Shown: positions 1-8,772, counted from the first letter of the stretch. The stretch is DNA of 64,000 bases from Myxococcota bacterium (GCA_028277885.1 JANQFK010000066.1:1-64000); one strand, 5' to 3'. Notes: generated from the sequence alone by a model not told the origin. Made by a program: numbers and translations.

Positions 1-20
1 TTGAACTCTGGTAGTTGCTC

Positions 21-70
21 AAGAAAAGACTCCCTCCCGATGAAGCTTTGGCGGCTCACGGGAGGGAGTT
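21..70 (-). terminator. Rho-independent terminator of the RND-kinase operon
   Basis: Read on the minus strand, an 11-bp perfect stem (arms at 59-69 and 29-39) closes a 19-nt loop and is followed by TTTTCTT. It lies about 120 nt past the stop codon of the LolA-like gene, so it probably ends that operon. A second GC-rich hairpin (CCCCGGC-AGA-GCCGGGG, 111-127) lies between them. I see no gene in 1-188. Confidence 0.75.
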
Positions 71-188
71 CTCGTTCGCAACTCCCGGAATTGTCAAACC
101 CTGGCTGCCTCCCCGGCAGAGCCGGGGGGACTCCCAAGCTGGTCTAGGGCAACGGCGGCTTGCGGTAGGTGACCGGTCCCGACCGCCC

Positions 189-998
189 TCAGCGGAGCGG
201 GCGCTGGCTCTCCAGCGTAGAGAGGGAGAACAGGGACTCGTCGAGGTCGGGGTTCACCACGAGGCCGGTGATGGTGATCTCGGTGCGGGTGCCGCGCATG
301 GTGTTGCGGGCGACGAGGCGGGTCGGAAGGACGTGGCCGCGCTGCTCGACGTGCGTGGCGCGCGGGGCGTCGAGCGTGCGGAACGGCTCCTCGGCGCCGC
401 GCTTGTAGTAGCGGGTGCCGAGGATCGCGAAGTCGCGACGGGCGACGAAGGTGTGGAGCGAGGCGTAGGACTGCGGGCGCTTGGGGCGAGCGCGGACGCG
501 CCACACCGGCTCGCCGCCGAAGCGTTCGGCGCGCATGCCCTCGATGACGAAGTCGTCCACGCGGCGGCGCTCGAAGTCCTCGTAGGTGAGGTCGCTGCCG
601 AGGAACGAGTCGGCGCGCTGGGCGGAGGTGACGCGGCGCACCTTCCGCAGGGTGGGGAGGTAGATGAAGGTGTCCTCGCTCTCGCCGGGGCTCTCGATGG
701 TCATGATCGTCATGCCGCGCAGGTACTCGGGCTCGACCAGGCGGCCGATGGAGCGCAGGCGACCGTCGATGCGCTTGCTCACGGTGTCGAACAGGCGGCG
801 GCGCGAGCTGCCGGAGCTGGCGTACATGACCAGCTCGATGTTGCCCGTGGTGTCGCAGTCGTAGCGGTTCGCGTAGGCGCTCCGCAGGACCTCTTCGGGA
901 GAGAGCCGATCCGGAAGCGCATCCTCGTCGAGCTGCGCGGTCGAAGGCACGGCGAGCAGCATCGCCAGGCAAACCCCGAAGAGGGCGGTGAGACGCAT
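189..998 (-). CDS. LolA-like outer-membrane lipoprotein-sorting protein
   Basis: This 269-residue protein has a clear signal peptide (about residues 1-21, ending STA-Q) and the pattern of the LolA-like family that accompanies RND/MMPL exporters, including the YLPTLRKVRRV stretch and the FLGSDLTYEDFERR stretch. Such proteins are periplasmic carriers thought to shuttle lipid or lipoprotein cargo to the outer membrane. The ATG is 4 nt after the stop of the RND-kinase gene and is preceded by a GAGGGCTGAGG ribosome-binding region, so the two genes are surely cotranscribed and probably coupled. The cargo cannot be read from the sequence. Confidence 0.8.
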   Translation of the reverse strand: MRLTALFGVCLAMLLAVPSTAQLDEDALPDRLSPEEVLRSAYANRYDCDTTGNIELVMYASSGSSRRRLFDTVSKRIDGRLRSIGRLVEPEYLRGMTIMTIESPGESEDTFIYLPTLRKVRRVTSAQRADSFLGSDLTYEDFERRRVDDFVIEGMRAERFGGEPVWRVRARPKRPQSYASLHTFVARRDFAILGTRYYKRGAEEPFRTLDAPRATHVEQRGHVLPTRLVARNTMRGTRTEITITGLVVNPDLDESLFSLSTLESQRPLR

Positions 999-1002
999 CG
1001 CC

Positions 1003-4000
1003 TCAGCCCTCCACCGGCAGGTGGAAGGTCGCGATGGTGCCGCCGCGCGGGTTCGGCGAGAGGTCGAGCGTGCCGCCGAGCCCCTCGGCGATGTCGCGGC
1101 TCACCGCCAGCCCGACCCCGAAGCCGCCCTGCTTGCGGCGCGTGGTGTAGCCGAGCTCGAAGGCGTCGCGACGCTGCTCGGCGTCCATCCCGCAGCCGCG
1201 GTCCGCCACCTCGATGGCGACGCCGCGCGCGCTCGTCACGGCGCAGAGGCGCACGACCTCGTCGCGCCGGCTGGCCAGCAGCGCGTTCTCGAGCAGGTTG
1301 GTGAGGACGTGCTCGACGCCCTCGTGGACGCCGACGCCGCGCAGCGACGGCGTGAGGCCCTCGCTCACGCGGCCGTCGCCGTGCACGCGCGAGACCGAGC
1401 GCACCGCCTGCTCGACGGCCTCGCCGAGCGTGAGCCGCCCGGGGCGCTCCCGGGTGGCGTCGCTCACGAAGGACCGCACGCTCTCCTCGAGCTCCTGGGA
1501 GAGATCCTGGAGGGTGGCGACGTCCCGGACGCGCCTCCTGCGATCGGTACCGTTCAGGCCGATGCGGCGGGCGAGCGTGCGGATCAGGCCGATGTCCTTG
1601 GTGACGCTGTGGGCCAGGGCGAGGGCGGTGCGTCCCGTGGCGGCCTCGCGCTCCGCGGCCACCAGCGTCCCCGCCGTGCGCGCGTTGCGCAGCGCCATCG
1701 CGGCGTGGGCCACGGCCGTGGAGACGAAGTCGAGCTCGCCTCCCGAGTAGGGGCGGTCGCGGCGGCCCGACAGCATCACCAGCCCGAGGCGCTCCGAGCC
1801 ACCCGGGATGGCCGCGAGGAGCTCGACACCGAGGCCTTCGAGGCCACTCGAGGGCTGCGCGCCTTCGTCCGCCCCCTGGACCACGTGCTTCAGGCCGTCG
1901 TCGCCGAGGGCCGCCCAGGCCTCCTCGAGCACGGCCTCGCCGAGCCGCGGATGCTCGCCGAAGCCGTGGACCCGCCTCCAGCCGCTCCTCGACGACACGA
2001 GGACGCATCCCCACCTCGCCGCGAGGGTGGCCTGGAGCGTCTCGCCCAGCAGGCGGGCCACCCCCTCCTCGCCGCGCAGCTGCGCCATCTCCGCCACGTA
2101 GTCGACCTGGGCACGCCGCAGCTCGTCGAGACGCGGCGCCAGCAGGCCTTCCATCCATCCCAGGAGCTGCCTCCGCAGCACCTCGAGGAGGAGGATCGAG
2201 ACGAGGGAGAAGGAGAACAGGAGCGGCAGCCTGCCGACTTCGAAGACACCACGATACGCCGCCCAGGCGGAGAAGCCGGCGGTGATCACGCAGGCGGCCA
2301 CGCAGCTGAACACGAGCCGCGCGGTCCAGACACGTAGGTCCTGCTGGAGGTTGAAGAGGTTGTAGCGCCCCACCGCGATCCCGATCGGGAGGGGCATCCA
2401 GGCCACGGAGAAGGCGAGGAAGGTCGCGAGCGACCCGATCGGGCTCGGCGCCTCGCGCGCCACGAGGAGTGCGCAGCCGAAGGGGACCACCAGCGCGGTC
2501 CACAGCAGGAAGCGCGCCCGCGCGCGCTCCACGGGCGAGGTCGACTCCCGGATCGAGAAGAAGCACGCCGCCAACAGGACCATCCACGCCGCGAAGCTCA
2601 GCAGGATCAGCAGGTAGACGACCGCCGGCCAGAGCAGCGGCCTCCACTCCATCGCCATCCAGGCCGCCGGGAAGAACGCGAGGGAGAGGACGTAGGGGAA
2701 GGCGAGCAGCCCCGGCGACTCGCTCGCCACCTGCCGCACCCGCGGGAAGGTCAAGCTCAGATGCACGAGGATGGCCGGCCCGAGGGTCGTGGCCAGCAAC
2801 GCGGCCCGGTTGAGCCACACCGACTCGCGCGCGGCAAGCACCGTGATGGCGACGACGCTCAGCGCGGAGTAGAAGAAGACGAAGGGGAGCGCCGCGGGCG
2901 CCTTCGCTCCACGCACCAGGACGAGTGGCAGCCAGAGCAGCAGCCCGGCTGCGACCGCGGCGGAGGCGAGGCGGAACAGCCGCTCCCGCAAGGGCACGGA
3001 GCGGACCTCGAGCGGCATCCAGGCTCCGTGGGAATCGGCGATCAACGCCGCCTCGATGCGCGGTGGCGAGCGTTGCAGTGCCGCGCGGAGATCCGCCGGC
3101 GTCTCGATCACCAGCGGCGGCTGGCCCTCCCAGCGAAGCCCCCGGATGCCCGCGTGGGGTGGCAGGGCACAGCCCTCGCCGGGAAGCAGCGCCACCGTGC
3201 CCGTGGGGAGCAGCCAGCACTGCGATTCCTTGAGTGGCGCCCCGCTCGTCGCGTGGTAGCCCGCCAACGACAGCGCGATGGCGGCCGGACCCAGTGCGGC
3301 CAGAGTCAGCAGGGTCCGGGTCGAGGGCCGGCGCAGCTTTTCGGGAACCCCGGCGCCGACACCGTGCTCCCGCGAGACGCTCTCGCTCCGGTCGAAGAAG
3401 AAGATCAGCGCGGGAACCACGAAGAGCGTGGCGGCGAGCGCACCGAGGATCGCCAGGGCGACGAAGAAGCCGAAGCTCGAGATCGTCTGCCAGGCGGACA
3501 GCATGAGGGTCAGGAAGCCGATCGCCAGGGCCAGCGACGTGGTCACGATCGCGCGCCCCACGTGGGCGACCGCGCGCCGCATGGCCTCCGTGGGCCGATG
3601 CCCCTGCTCCCGGTGCAGCCGGAACTGGCTCAGGAGGTGGATGCTGTCGTCGACCGCGATCCCGATGATGACCACCGCGATCATGGCCCGCCCGACGTCG
3701 AGGCTCATCTCCATCCAGCCCATCGCACCCAGGGTGACCACCACCGGGAGCAGGGCCGGGATCATCGCGACGAGGCCGAGCCGGAGGGAACGGAAGAAGA
3801 GCGCGACGATCGCGAGAACCAGGCCGAAGGCGGTGGGAAAGCTCTTGAGCTGCGTGGATTGGATGTCCTTCACCCAGTCGTGGTTGATGGCGAGCACGCC
3901 GCTCACCGTCGACTCCCAGCCTGGTGGAAGCGTGGCGTCGATCTTCTCTCGGGCCCCCTGGAGAATCGCCTTTCGGGAGGAGAAGGAGCGCAGCGGCGAC

Positions 4001-5652
4001 TCCACGGAGATTCGGAAACGACTCCTGTCCGGCGTCATCCAAGGATCCAGCAGGGACGAATCACCGAAGGTCAGTAGCTCTACCAGCTCGGCCGTCGCAC
4101 GGGTGTCTCCTGGAATCTTCTCGAAGGCAGGCGAGTCGTCGTGCATGAGGCGATTCAGGCGCTTGACGTACTCTGCAATGCTCGTAGAGGCGCCCAGGCC
4201 TGGGACGTCCTCGAGACGAACGCCGAGCCGATCCACGACGGAGATCGCTGCGCCGACACCGACACGCTCCGCATCCTCGGGCGCAACCTCGATCTCCAGG
4301 AACTCGGAATCACGCAGGCGCTGCTCCACGAACCGAACCCAGCGGGTGACGTCGCTGTCCTCCCCGAGCGACTCGAGCCAGTCGTTGTCGACCTCGAGTC
4401 GCGCCAGCCAGCCGAAGGACGAGACGGAGACCACGACGACCGCAGCGACGAGGATCGGACCCGCCCGACGCCGCGCCGAGGAGATCGTCGCCCCGAGCGC
4501 GCGCACCCAGCGCTCGGAAGCCATCCTGGCCTGCGACGCACCCTCGATCCGGAGCCACGTGCAGAGCAGGGGAAGCATCGAAAACGTCAGCACCAGGCAG
4601 CACACCACCGAGAAGGCCGACATGCAGCCGAATCGGACGAAGGTCTCGAGATCGCTGGTCGCGAACGAAAGGAAGGCAGCGACGGTCGTGAGCGTCGTCA
4701 GGGTGCAGGCCGGCGCCACGTCGGCCGCGGCGCGCACGAGCGCCTGCTCCGACGACTCCTCCTCCCGCCACCGGATCACCGACAGGAGGTGAATGGCGTC
4801 GCAGACGCCCACCGTGAGGACCAGGGGGGCGAGCGCCTCGAGGATCCCGTCCTGTGGCCAGCCCACCTTCCCCAGCAGTCCGAAGGTCCAGAGCAGGGCG
4901 ACGCCCATCGTGGCGAGGCTGGCGAGGGTCTGGGTCACGCTCCTCGTGAGCAGCGCGATCACGAGGCCGATCGCGACGACGAGGAGCGGAATCAGGCGAC
5001 CCATGCTCTCGGCCAGTGCGACGCCGGCGACGATGGTCGCGATGGAGTCGCCGACGAGATGGAAACGGAAGCCGCGGGACTCGTGGGGAGCGAGCGCGTC
5101 CCGGACGGCCTCCACCAGCCGGCTCTCCGTGGTGGCCACGGTGTCGCTCGCCTGCACGTGGATGGCGCCGACGAGGCCGTCCTCCGAGATCAGCGTCCCC
5201 ACCCACAGGGGGTCGGACAGCGCGAGCTCCGCCAGGTGGTCCCGGTCGGGAGCGATGCTCTGTGACTCGATGAAGCGGCGCGTCGCGAAGCCGAACTCGT
5301 CCGGAACGAGCAGCGGGGAGTGGGAGGGACCGTCGATGCGGGCCACCACGTCGAGCGACTCCAGGCTCGCCCGCAGGGACTCGGCCATCGTGAGCGAGGC
5401 GTCGTCGAAGACGCTCCGGCAGGGCAGGTCCGGTCCACACTCCCAGGCGATGGTGAGGGGCGCGCCTCCGCCGAACTGCTGGATGAAGCGGTCGAGGGTC
5501 TGGATCGAGGGATGGTCGTCGCCGATGAGGACGCGATAGCCGAACTCCGTGCGAATCTCGGGGAGACCCGAGCCCAGGAAGAGGGTCAGGGCGAGCAGCA
5601 GGAGCGCCGCGGCGCGCGGGTGACGAAGCGTGAGTATCGTCAGACGCTGCAT
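1003..5652 (-). CDS. RND/MMPL exporter fused to a 7TM-GAF sensor histidine kinase
   Basis: One uninterrupted 1549-codon frame. Residues 1 to about 755 form a complete two-repeat RND/MMPL transporter: TM1, a periplasmic domain, a block of helices with VGVCDAIHLL, then a second repeat with GIAVDDSIHLLSQF. Residues about 775-870 hold one TM helix and a small extracytoplasmic domain. Seven further helices follow to about 1110, then a GAF-like domain (about 1170-1310). The kinase core comes last: an H-box around ALAHSVTKDIGLI, an N-box LLENAL, a G1 box ADRGCGM and a G2 box GFGVGLA. RND proteins are normally 750-1100 residues, so the kinase half is extra. The start lies 7 nt past the response-regulator stop. 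I infer that transport state or substrate drives kinase signalling. The H-box lacks the usual acidic residue after His. Confidence 0.85.
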   Translation of the reverse strand: MQRLTILTLRHPRAAALLLLALTLFLGSGLPEIRTEFGYRVLIGDDHPSIQTLDRFIQQFGGGAPLTIAWECGPDLPCRSVFDDASLTMAESLRASLESLDVVARIDGPSHSPLLVPDEFGFATRRFIESQSIAPDRDHLAELALSDPLWVGTLISEDGLVGAIHVQASDTVATTESRLVEAVRDALAPHESRGFRFHLVGDSIATIVAGVALAESMGRLIPLLVVAIGLVIALLTRSVTQTLASLATMGVALLWTFGLLGKVGWPQDGILEALAPLVLTVGVCDAIHLLSVIRWREEESSEQALVRAAADVAPACTLTTLTTVAAFLSFATSDLETFVRFGCMSAFSVVCCLVLTFSMLPLLCTWLRIEGASQARMASERWVRALGATISSARRRAGPILVAAVVVVSVSSFGWLARLEVDNDWLESLGEDSDVTRWVRFVEQRLRDSEFLEIEVAPEDAERVGVGAAISVVDRLGVRLEDVPGLGASTSIAEYVKRLNRLMHDDSPAFEKIPGDTRATAELVELLTFGDSSLLDPWMTPDRSRFRISVESPLRSFSSRKAILQGAREKIDATLPPGWESTVSGVLAINHDWVKDIQSTQLKSFPTAFGLVLAIVALFFRSLRLGLVAMIPALLPVVVTLGAMGWMEMSLDVGRAMIAVVIIGIAVDDSIHLLSQFRLHREQGHRPTEAMRRAVAHVGRAIVTTSLALAIGFLTLMLSAWQTISSFGFFVALAILGALAATLFVVPALIFFFDRSESVSREHGVGAGVPEKLRRPSTRTLLTLAALGPAAIALSLAGYHATSGAPLKESQCWLLPTGTVALLPGEGCALPPHAGIRGLRWEGQPPLVIETPADLRAALQRSPPRIEAALIADSHGAWMPLEVRSVPLRERLFRLASAAVAAGLLLWLPLVLVRGAKAPAALPFVFFYSALSVVAITVLAARESVWLNRAALLATTLGPAILVHLSLTFPRVRQVASESPGLLAFPYVLSLAFFPAAWMAMEWRPLLWPAVVYLLILLSFAAWMVLLAACFFSIRESTSPVERARARFLLWTALVVPFGCALLVAREAPSPIGSLATFLAFSVAWMPLPIGIAVGRYNLFNLQQDLRVWTARLVFSCVAACVITAGFSAWAAYRGVFEVGRLPLLFSFSLVSILLLEVLRRQLLGWMEGLLAPRLDELRRAQVDYVAEMAQLRGEEGVARLLGETLQATLAARWGCVLVSSRSGWRRVHGFGEHPRLGEAVLEEAWAALGDDGLKHVVQGADEGAQPSSGLEGLGVELLAAIPGGSERLGLVMLSGRRDRPYSGGELDFVSTAVAHAAMALRNARTAGTLVAAEREAATGRTALALAHSVTKDIGLIRTLARRIGLNGTDRRRRVRDVATLQDLSQELEESVRSFVSDATRERPGRLTLGEAVEQAVRSVSRVHGDGRVSEGLTPSLRGVGVHEGVEHVLTNLLENALLASRRDEVVRLCAVTSARGVAIEVADRGCGMDAEQRRDAFELGYTTRRKQGGFGVGLAVSRDIAEGLGGTLDLSPNPRGGTIATFHLPVEG

Positions 5653-5659
5653 CGCCGCC

Positions 5660-6892
5660 TCAGCCCTCTCGCGTGAGCCGGATGCCGTGCTTCTCGATGA
5701 GACGGTAGACGGCGCTGCGACTCTTCCCGAGGAGCTCCGCCGTCTGGGTGATGTTGCCGCCGGTCCGGCGCAGGGCGTCGATGAGGGACTGGCGCTGTCT
5801 CCGCTCCCGGGTCGCCCGCAGGCTCGCGAGGTTCTCGGCGAGGTCGGCGACGACGTCCTCCACCGTGCTCTTCGTGATGTCCCGGCCTCGCGAGTAGGCG
5901 ACGGCGCGCTCGAGGACCGTCTCGAGCTCCGTCACGTTCCCCGGCCACTCCTGCGCCTGGAGGTACGCCATCACCCGCGGCGAGATGCGCATGCGGCGCC
6001 GGCCGATGCGCGCACACGCCCGATCGATCAGTACCCGGGCGAGCTCGGGGACGTCCTCGAGCCGGTCGCGAAGGGGCGGGATGCGGACCTCGAAGCGCGC
6101 GAGGATGTGGGCGAGCTCCGGGTCCAGCGCGCCCTCCTGGGAGACGTGCGCGAGCGGCTCCCGGCTGGAGACGAACACCCTCGGAAAGGGCTCCGCCCCG
6201 CCCTCGGGGCCCGCGCGCAGCTTGCGCAGCAGGAAGGACTGGGCTTCGACGGTGAGCTCCAGGGCACCGCGCAGATGGATGGCGCCGAGAGAGCGGACCG
6301 GCGTCCGCGCACCGAAGTCTCCGGCGTCGATGCGACACAGGCTCCGGCTCCGTGAGGATCCGAGATCGTGCAGTGCCTGGATCGCGGTGCTGCAACCCAC
6401 GCCGGGCTCGCCGACGACGAGGACGGGGGTGCCGAGCGGAGCCAGCCCCTCCAGGCGACGCCGTGCAGCGACCATGAACGGGCTCTCACCCACCAGCCGC
6501 TCCTCGATCGCGAGCGTCGTGCTCGACGAGGCCGGATCGATCGCGTCCCTCACCATCTGCACGAGCCGGTCCGCGTCGAAGCGCGTCGTCGGCACGAAGT
6601 CGTCCGCGCCGGCCTTGAGGGCCGACACGGCCGTCTCGATGGAGCCGTGCGCACTGAACAGGATCACCGGCACGTCGGACTGCTCCCGGATGCGACCCAG
6701 GAGCTCCATCCCGTCGCCGTTCGGCATCACGAGATCGGTGACGACGGCGGCCGGCCGCCGGGAGCAGAAGCTCTCCCAGGCCTCGGCGCCGTCGCGTGCG
6801 ACGGCTACGTCGAAGCCGGCGTCCTCGAGCTCGTTGGCGAGCGCACGGAGGGCTGCCGGCTGATCATCGACGACCAGTACTCTTTCGGCCAC
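5660..6892 (-). CDS. NtrC-family response regulator with a degenerate AAA+ domain
   Basis: From a GTG start this is 410 residues: receiver domain (1-120), AAA+ remnant (about 130-345) and Fis-type HTH (365-404). The receiver keeps the acidic pair D9-D10 and the phosphoacceptor D53 (VVTDLVMP). It lacks the conserved Lys-Pro near residue 102, which reads PTTR. In the ATPase, Walker A reads GEPGVGCS without the lysine, the whole GAFTGA loop that contacts sigma-54 is missing, Walker B is unrecognisable, and the sensor-II Arg in WPGNVREL is Thr (WPGNVTEL). The HTH is well preserved. It probably binds DNA without ATP-driven remodelling. It is the first gene of the RND-kinase operon. An in-frame codon at 6964 is a less likely start. 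Confidence 0.85.
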   Translation of the reverse strand: MAERVLVVDDQPAALRALANELEDAGFDVAVARDGAEAWESFCSRRPAAVVTDLVMPNGDGMELLGRIREQSDVPVILFSAHGSIETAVSALKAGADDFVPTTRFDADRLVQMVRDAIDPASSSTTLAIEERLVGESPFMVAARRRLEGLAPLGTPVLVVGEPGVGCSTAIQALHDLGSSRSRSLCRIDAGDFGARTPVRSLGAIHLRGALELTVEAQSFLLRKLRAGPEGGAEPFPRVFVSSREPLAHVSQEGALDPELAHILARFEVRIPPLRDRLEDVPELARVLIDRACARIGRRRMRISPRVMAYLQAQEWPGNVTELETVLERAVAYSRGRDITKSTVEDVVADLAENLASLRATRERRQRQSLIDALRRTGGNITQTAELLGKSRSAVYRLIEKHGIRLTREG

Positions 6893-7030
6893 TCGAGACC
6901 CCGCAGCGCTGCATCCGAGACCCCAGAACGGCGTGGCAAGGCCGCCAGTGTAGCGTAGGAGCACGACGTGGCGGGAGGACCTTCCGATTTGCCGTGACCG
7001 ATGGCGTCCGATCGCGTCCGGGCGTGCCCG

Positions 7031-8029
7031 TCACGCCTCGAGGCCCAGCCGGCGCATGCGGCTGCGCAGCGCACCACGCGTCCAGCCGAGGGCCCGCGCC
7101 GCCGCGGAGACGTTCCAGCGGTTCTCGTGGAGGGTGCGCAGGATGTCGTCGCGCTGGAGATGCAGGAACTCGTGGCGGCTCGCGGCCAGCCGGGCGGGCG
7201 CCGCCGCAGCGCTGTCCGCGCGACGCTCGCCGCGGCAGAGCTCGAAGCCGAGGATCGGCCCGCTCGGGTGCCGCACGAGCGTGCGCGCCACCACGTGGGC
7301 GAGCTCGCGAACGTTGCCCGGCCAGGGCCAGGCCTCCAGGGCTTGCAGGGCCTCGGGCGCGACCAGGCGGTTGCCGGCCTTCCCGGCCTCGAGGAAGTGC
7401 TGGAGCAGGAGACGCACGTCGCTGCTGCGGGAGCGCAGCGCCGGGACGCCGATCTGGAGCACGGCGATCCGGTAGTAGAGGTCGGCCCGGAACGTCCCCA
7501 GGTTCACCTCGGCCTGGAGGTCGCGGTTGGTCGCCGCCAGGATGCGCACGTCGGCGCTCCGCTCCGCCGCGCCACCCACGCCCCGGTAGACCCCGGCCTC
7601 GAGCAGCCGCAGCAGCTTGGGCTGCACGTCGAGGGGCAGCTCCCCGACCTCGTCGAGGAAGAGCGTCCCGCCCTCGGCCGCACCCACCAGGCCCTCGCGG
7701 TCGCGATCGGCCCCGGTGAAGGAGCCGCGGGCGCTGCCGAAGAACTCGCTCTCGAAGATCGACTGCGCGAGGGCGGCGCAGTTGACCACGACCAGCGGCC
7801 TCTCCGCACGGCGGCTGGCCGCGTGGAGGCCCGTGGCGACGAGCTCCTTGCCGGTGCCGGTCTCGCCGGTCACGAGGACCGGCATGTCGGTGGGGCCGTA
7901 CTCGCGGATGGCGCGCCGGACGCGCTCCATGGCGGGAGAGCGACCGACGAGGCCGAAGTCGTCCTCGGTGGGGGTGGGGTCGGGATCGGGAACGAAGTGG
8001 GAATCGGGGAAGCGGGCGCGGTCTTCCAT
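7031..8029 (-). CDS. Sigma-54 enhancer-binding activator without receiver domain (PspF-like layout)
   Basis: A 332-residue protein made of an intact AAA+ domain and a C-terminal Fis-type HTH (about 300-330). Walker A GETGTGKE (55-62), the sigma-54 contact loop as GSFTGA (102-107), Walker B GGTLFLDE (120-127) and the FRADLYYR arginine-finger region (180-187) are all present. There is only a short, poorly conserved N-terminus and no receiver domain, as in PspF. Activity must therefore be controlled by another protein or by expression. It lies about 140 nt upstream of the degenerate regulator on the same strand. A heteromeric partnership between them is possible but unproven. Confidence 0.85.
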   Translation of the reverse strand: MEDRARFPDSHFVPDPDPTPTEDDFGLVGRSPAMERVRRAIREYGPTDMPVLVTGETGTGKELVATGLHAASRRAERPLVVVNCAALAQSIFESEFFGSARGSFTGADRDREGLVGAAEGGTLFLDEVGELPLDVQPKLLRLLEAGVYRGVGGAAERSADVRILAATNRDLQAEVNLGTFRADLYYRIAVLQIGVPALRSRSSDVRLLLQHFLEAGKAGNRLVAPEALQALEAWPWPGNVRELAHVVARTLVRHPSGPILGFELCRGERRADSAAAAPARLAASRHEFLHLQRDDILRTLHENRWNVSAAARALGWTRGALRSRMRRLGLEA

Positions 8030-8080
8030 GGCGTGGTGCTCCGAAGCTGCGGGGGTGGAGTAGTCGCGAGCTGTGGGAGC

Positions 8081-8110
8081 AAGCTAGGGGGCGGGGAGCG
8101 GCGGGATCAA
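8081..8110 (-). promoter_or_regulatory. Candidate sigma-70-type promoter for the PspF-like gene
   Basis: On the minus strand, TTGATC (8110-8105) and TAGCTT (8086-8081) are separated by 18 nt. A leader of about 50 nt runs to the ATG at 8029. The match is by eye. Confidence 0.4.
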
Positions 8111-8206
8111 CGCACAAGAACGGCGTTCGGTGGCTGGGGCGTTTGGGGACGTTCGGTGGCGTCGGGTGTGTCGCGCGAGTGGCCACGCGGTTGTGGAGGA
8201 GCCGGG

Positions 8207-8222
8207 TGTGAACCAGTTCACA
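8207..8222. promoter_or_regulatory. Perfect CRP/FNR-family palindrome
   Basis: The 16-mer TGTGAACCAGTTCACA matches the TGTGA-N6-TCACA consensus of CRP-type regulators, with 7-bp perfect arms. It lies in the 251-nt gap between the PspF-like gene and the deoxyribosyltransferase-like gene. Its centre is about 42 nt before position 8257, where a TACGCT hexamer (8245-8250) would place a rightward transcription start. Confidence 0.55.
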
Positions 8223-8244
8223 GGGTCCTGCCGTCGGCCTCGGA

Positions 8245-8250
8245 TACGCT
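8245..8250 (+). promoter_or_regulatory. Possible rightward -10 element (TACGCT)
   Basis: TACGCT lies 6 nt before an ATG at 8257 and has the same layout as the other leaderless-type promoters here. The plus-strand frame after it is the antisense of a convincing minus-strand gene. If the promoter is real, it would give an antisense RNA or a long leader reaching rdrA at 8834. Confidence 0.3.
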
Positions 8251-8280
8251 GGCCCCATGGCAGGAGCACTGCAGCGGGGC

Positions 8281-8772
8281 TCAAGCCGGCCCGCCCTCCT
8301 TCCGGGCCTGCATGAACCCGATGGCGCGCTCGGTGGCCTCGGGGACGTCGCCGCAGCGGTGCATGTGCTCGTAGCGACCGGTCAGGGCCCACAGGTAGTT
8401 GCGGCCCGGAAGGCCGGCCTGGATCACGAAGAAGGTCGGAATGCCCGCCGCGGCGAGGAAGGCGAGCTCGGCCCGGGCGGCGTGCGACGTGGTGGGCTCG
8501 CCGTTCACGATGCCGAGCAGGTTGTGGATCACGCAGGCCGCGCCCGTGAGGGCGTCGTGCTGCTTCGCGACGAGGGCGTCCACCGTCGTCTGGTAGGCAT
8601 CCCCGTTCTCCTCGGTGATCGGGTCCCAGCCGGCGTGGTCGGTGGGGTCGTAGGCGGCGATGCCCACGTCGGCGAGGCGATCCATGACGGGACCACGCCA
8701 GGTGGGGTCCCCGGGCTCCTTGGAGTCGTGGGTGCCGTAGACGCCGACGTAGGGGGGAGCGGGGATGTCCAT
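8281..8772 (-). CDS. Nucleoside 2-deoxyribosyltransferase-like protein
   Basis: A 163-residue soluble protein. It starts with a beta-strand-like VGVYGTHDS, and later has the pattern ARAELAFLAAAGIPTFFVI. This resembles the catalytic-glutamate helix and following strand of nucleoside 2-deoxyribosyltransferases (E-x-G/A-x-A, then a Lys/Pro turn and a hydrophobic strand). Those enzymes cleave or exchange N-glycosidic bonds of deoxynucleosides. The assignment rests on fold-level pattern only. It is divergent from rdrA with 61 nt between the starts. A TAGCTT hexamer 6 nt before the ATG and no Shine-Dalgarno suggest a leaderless mRNA. It could be a RADAR accessory or an unrelated neighbour. Confidence 0.6.
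   Translation of the reverse strand: MDIPAPPYVGVYGTHDSKEPGDPTWRGPVMDRLADVGIAAYDPTDHAGWDPITEENGDAYQTTVDALVAKQHDALTGAACVIHNLLGIVNGEPTTSHAARAELAFLAAAGIPTFFVIQAGLPGRNYLWALTGRYEHMHRCGDVPEATERAIGFMQARKEGGPA

Noticed and set aside
6893..7030. A sigma-54 (-24/-12) promoter before the RND-kinase operon
   Set aside because: TGGC and TTGC elements occur, but the GG to GC spacing is 7 rather than 10 nt.
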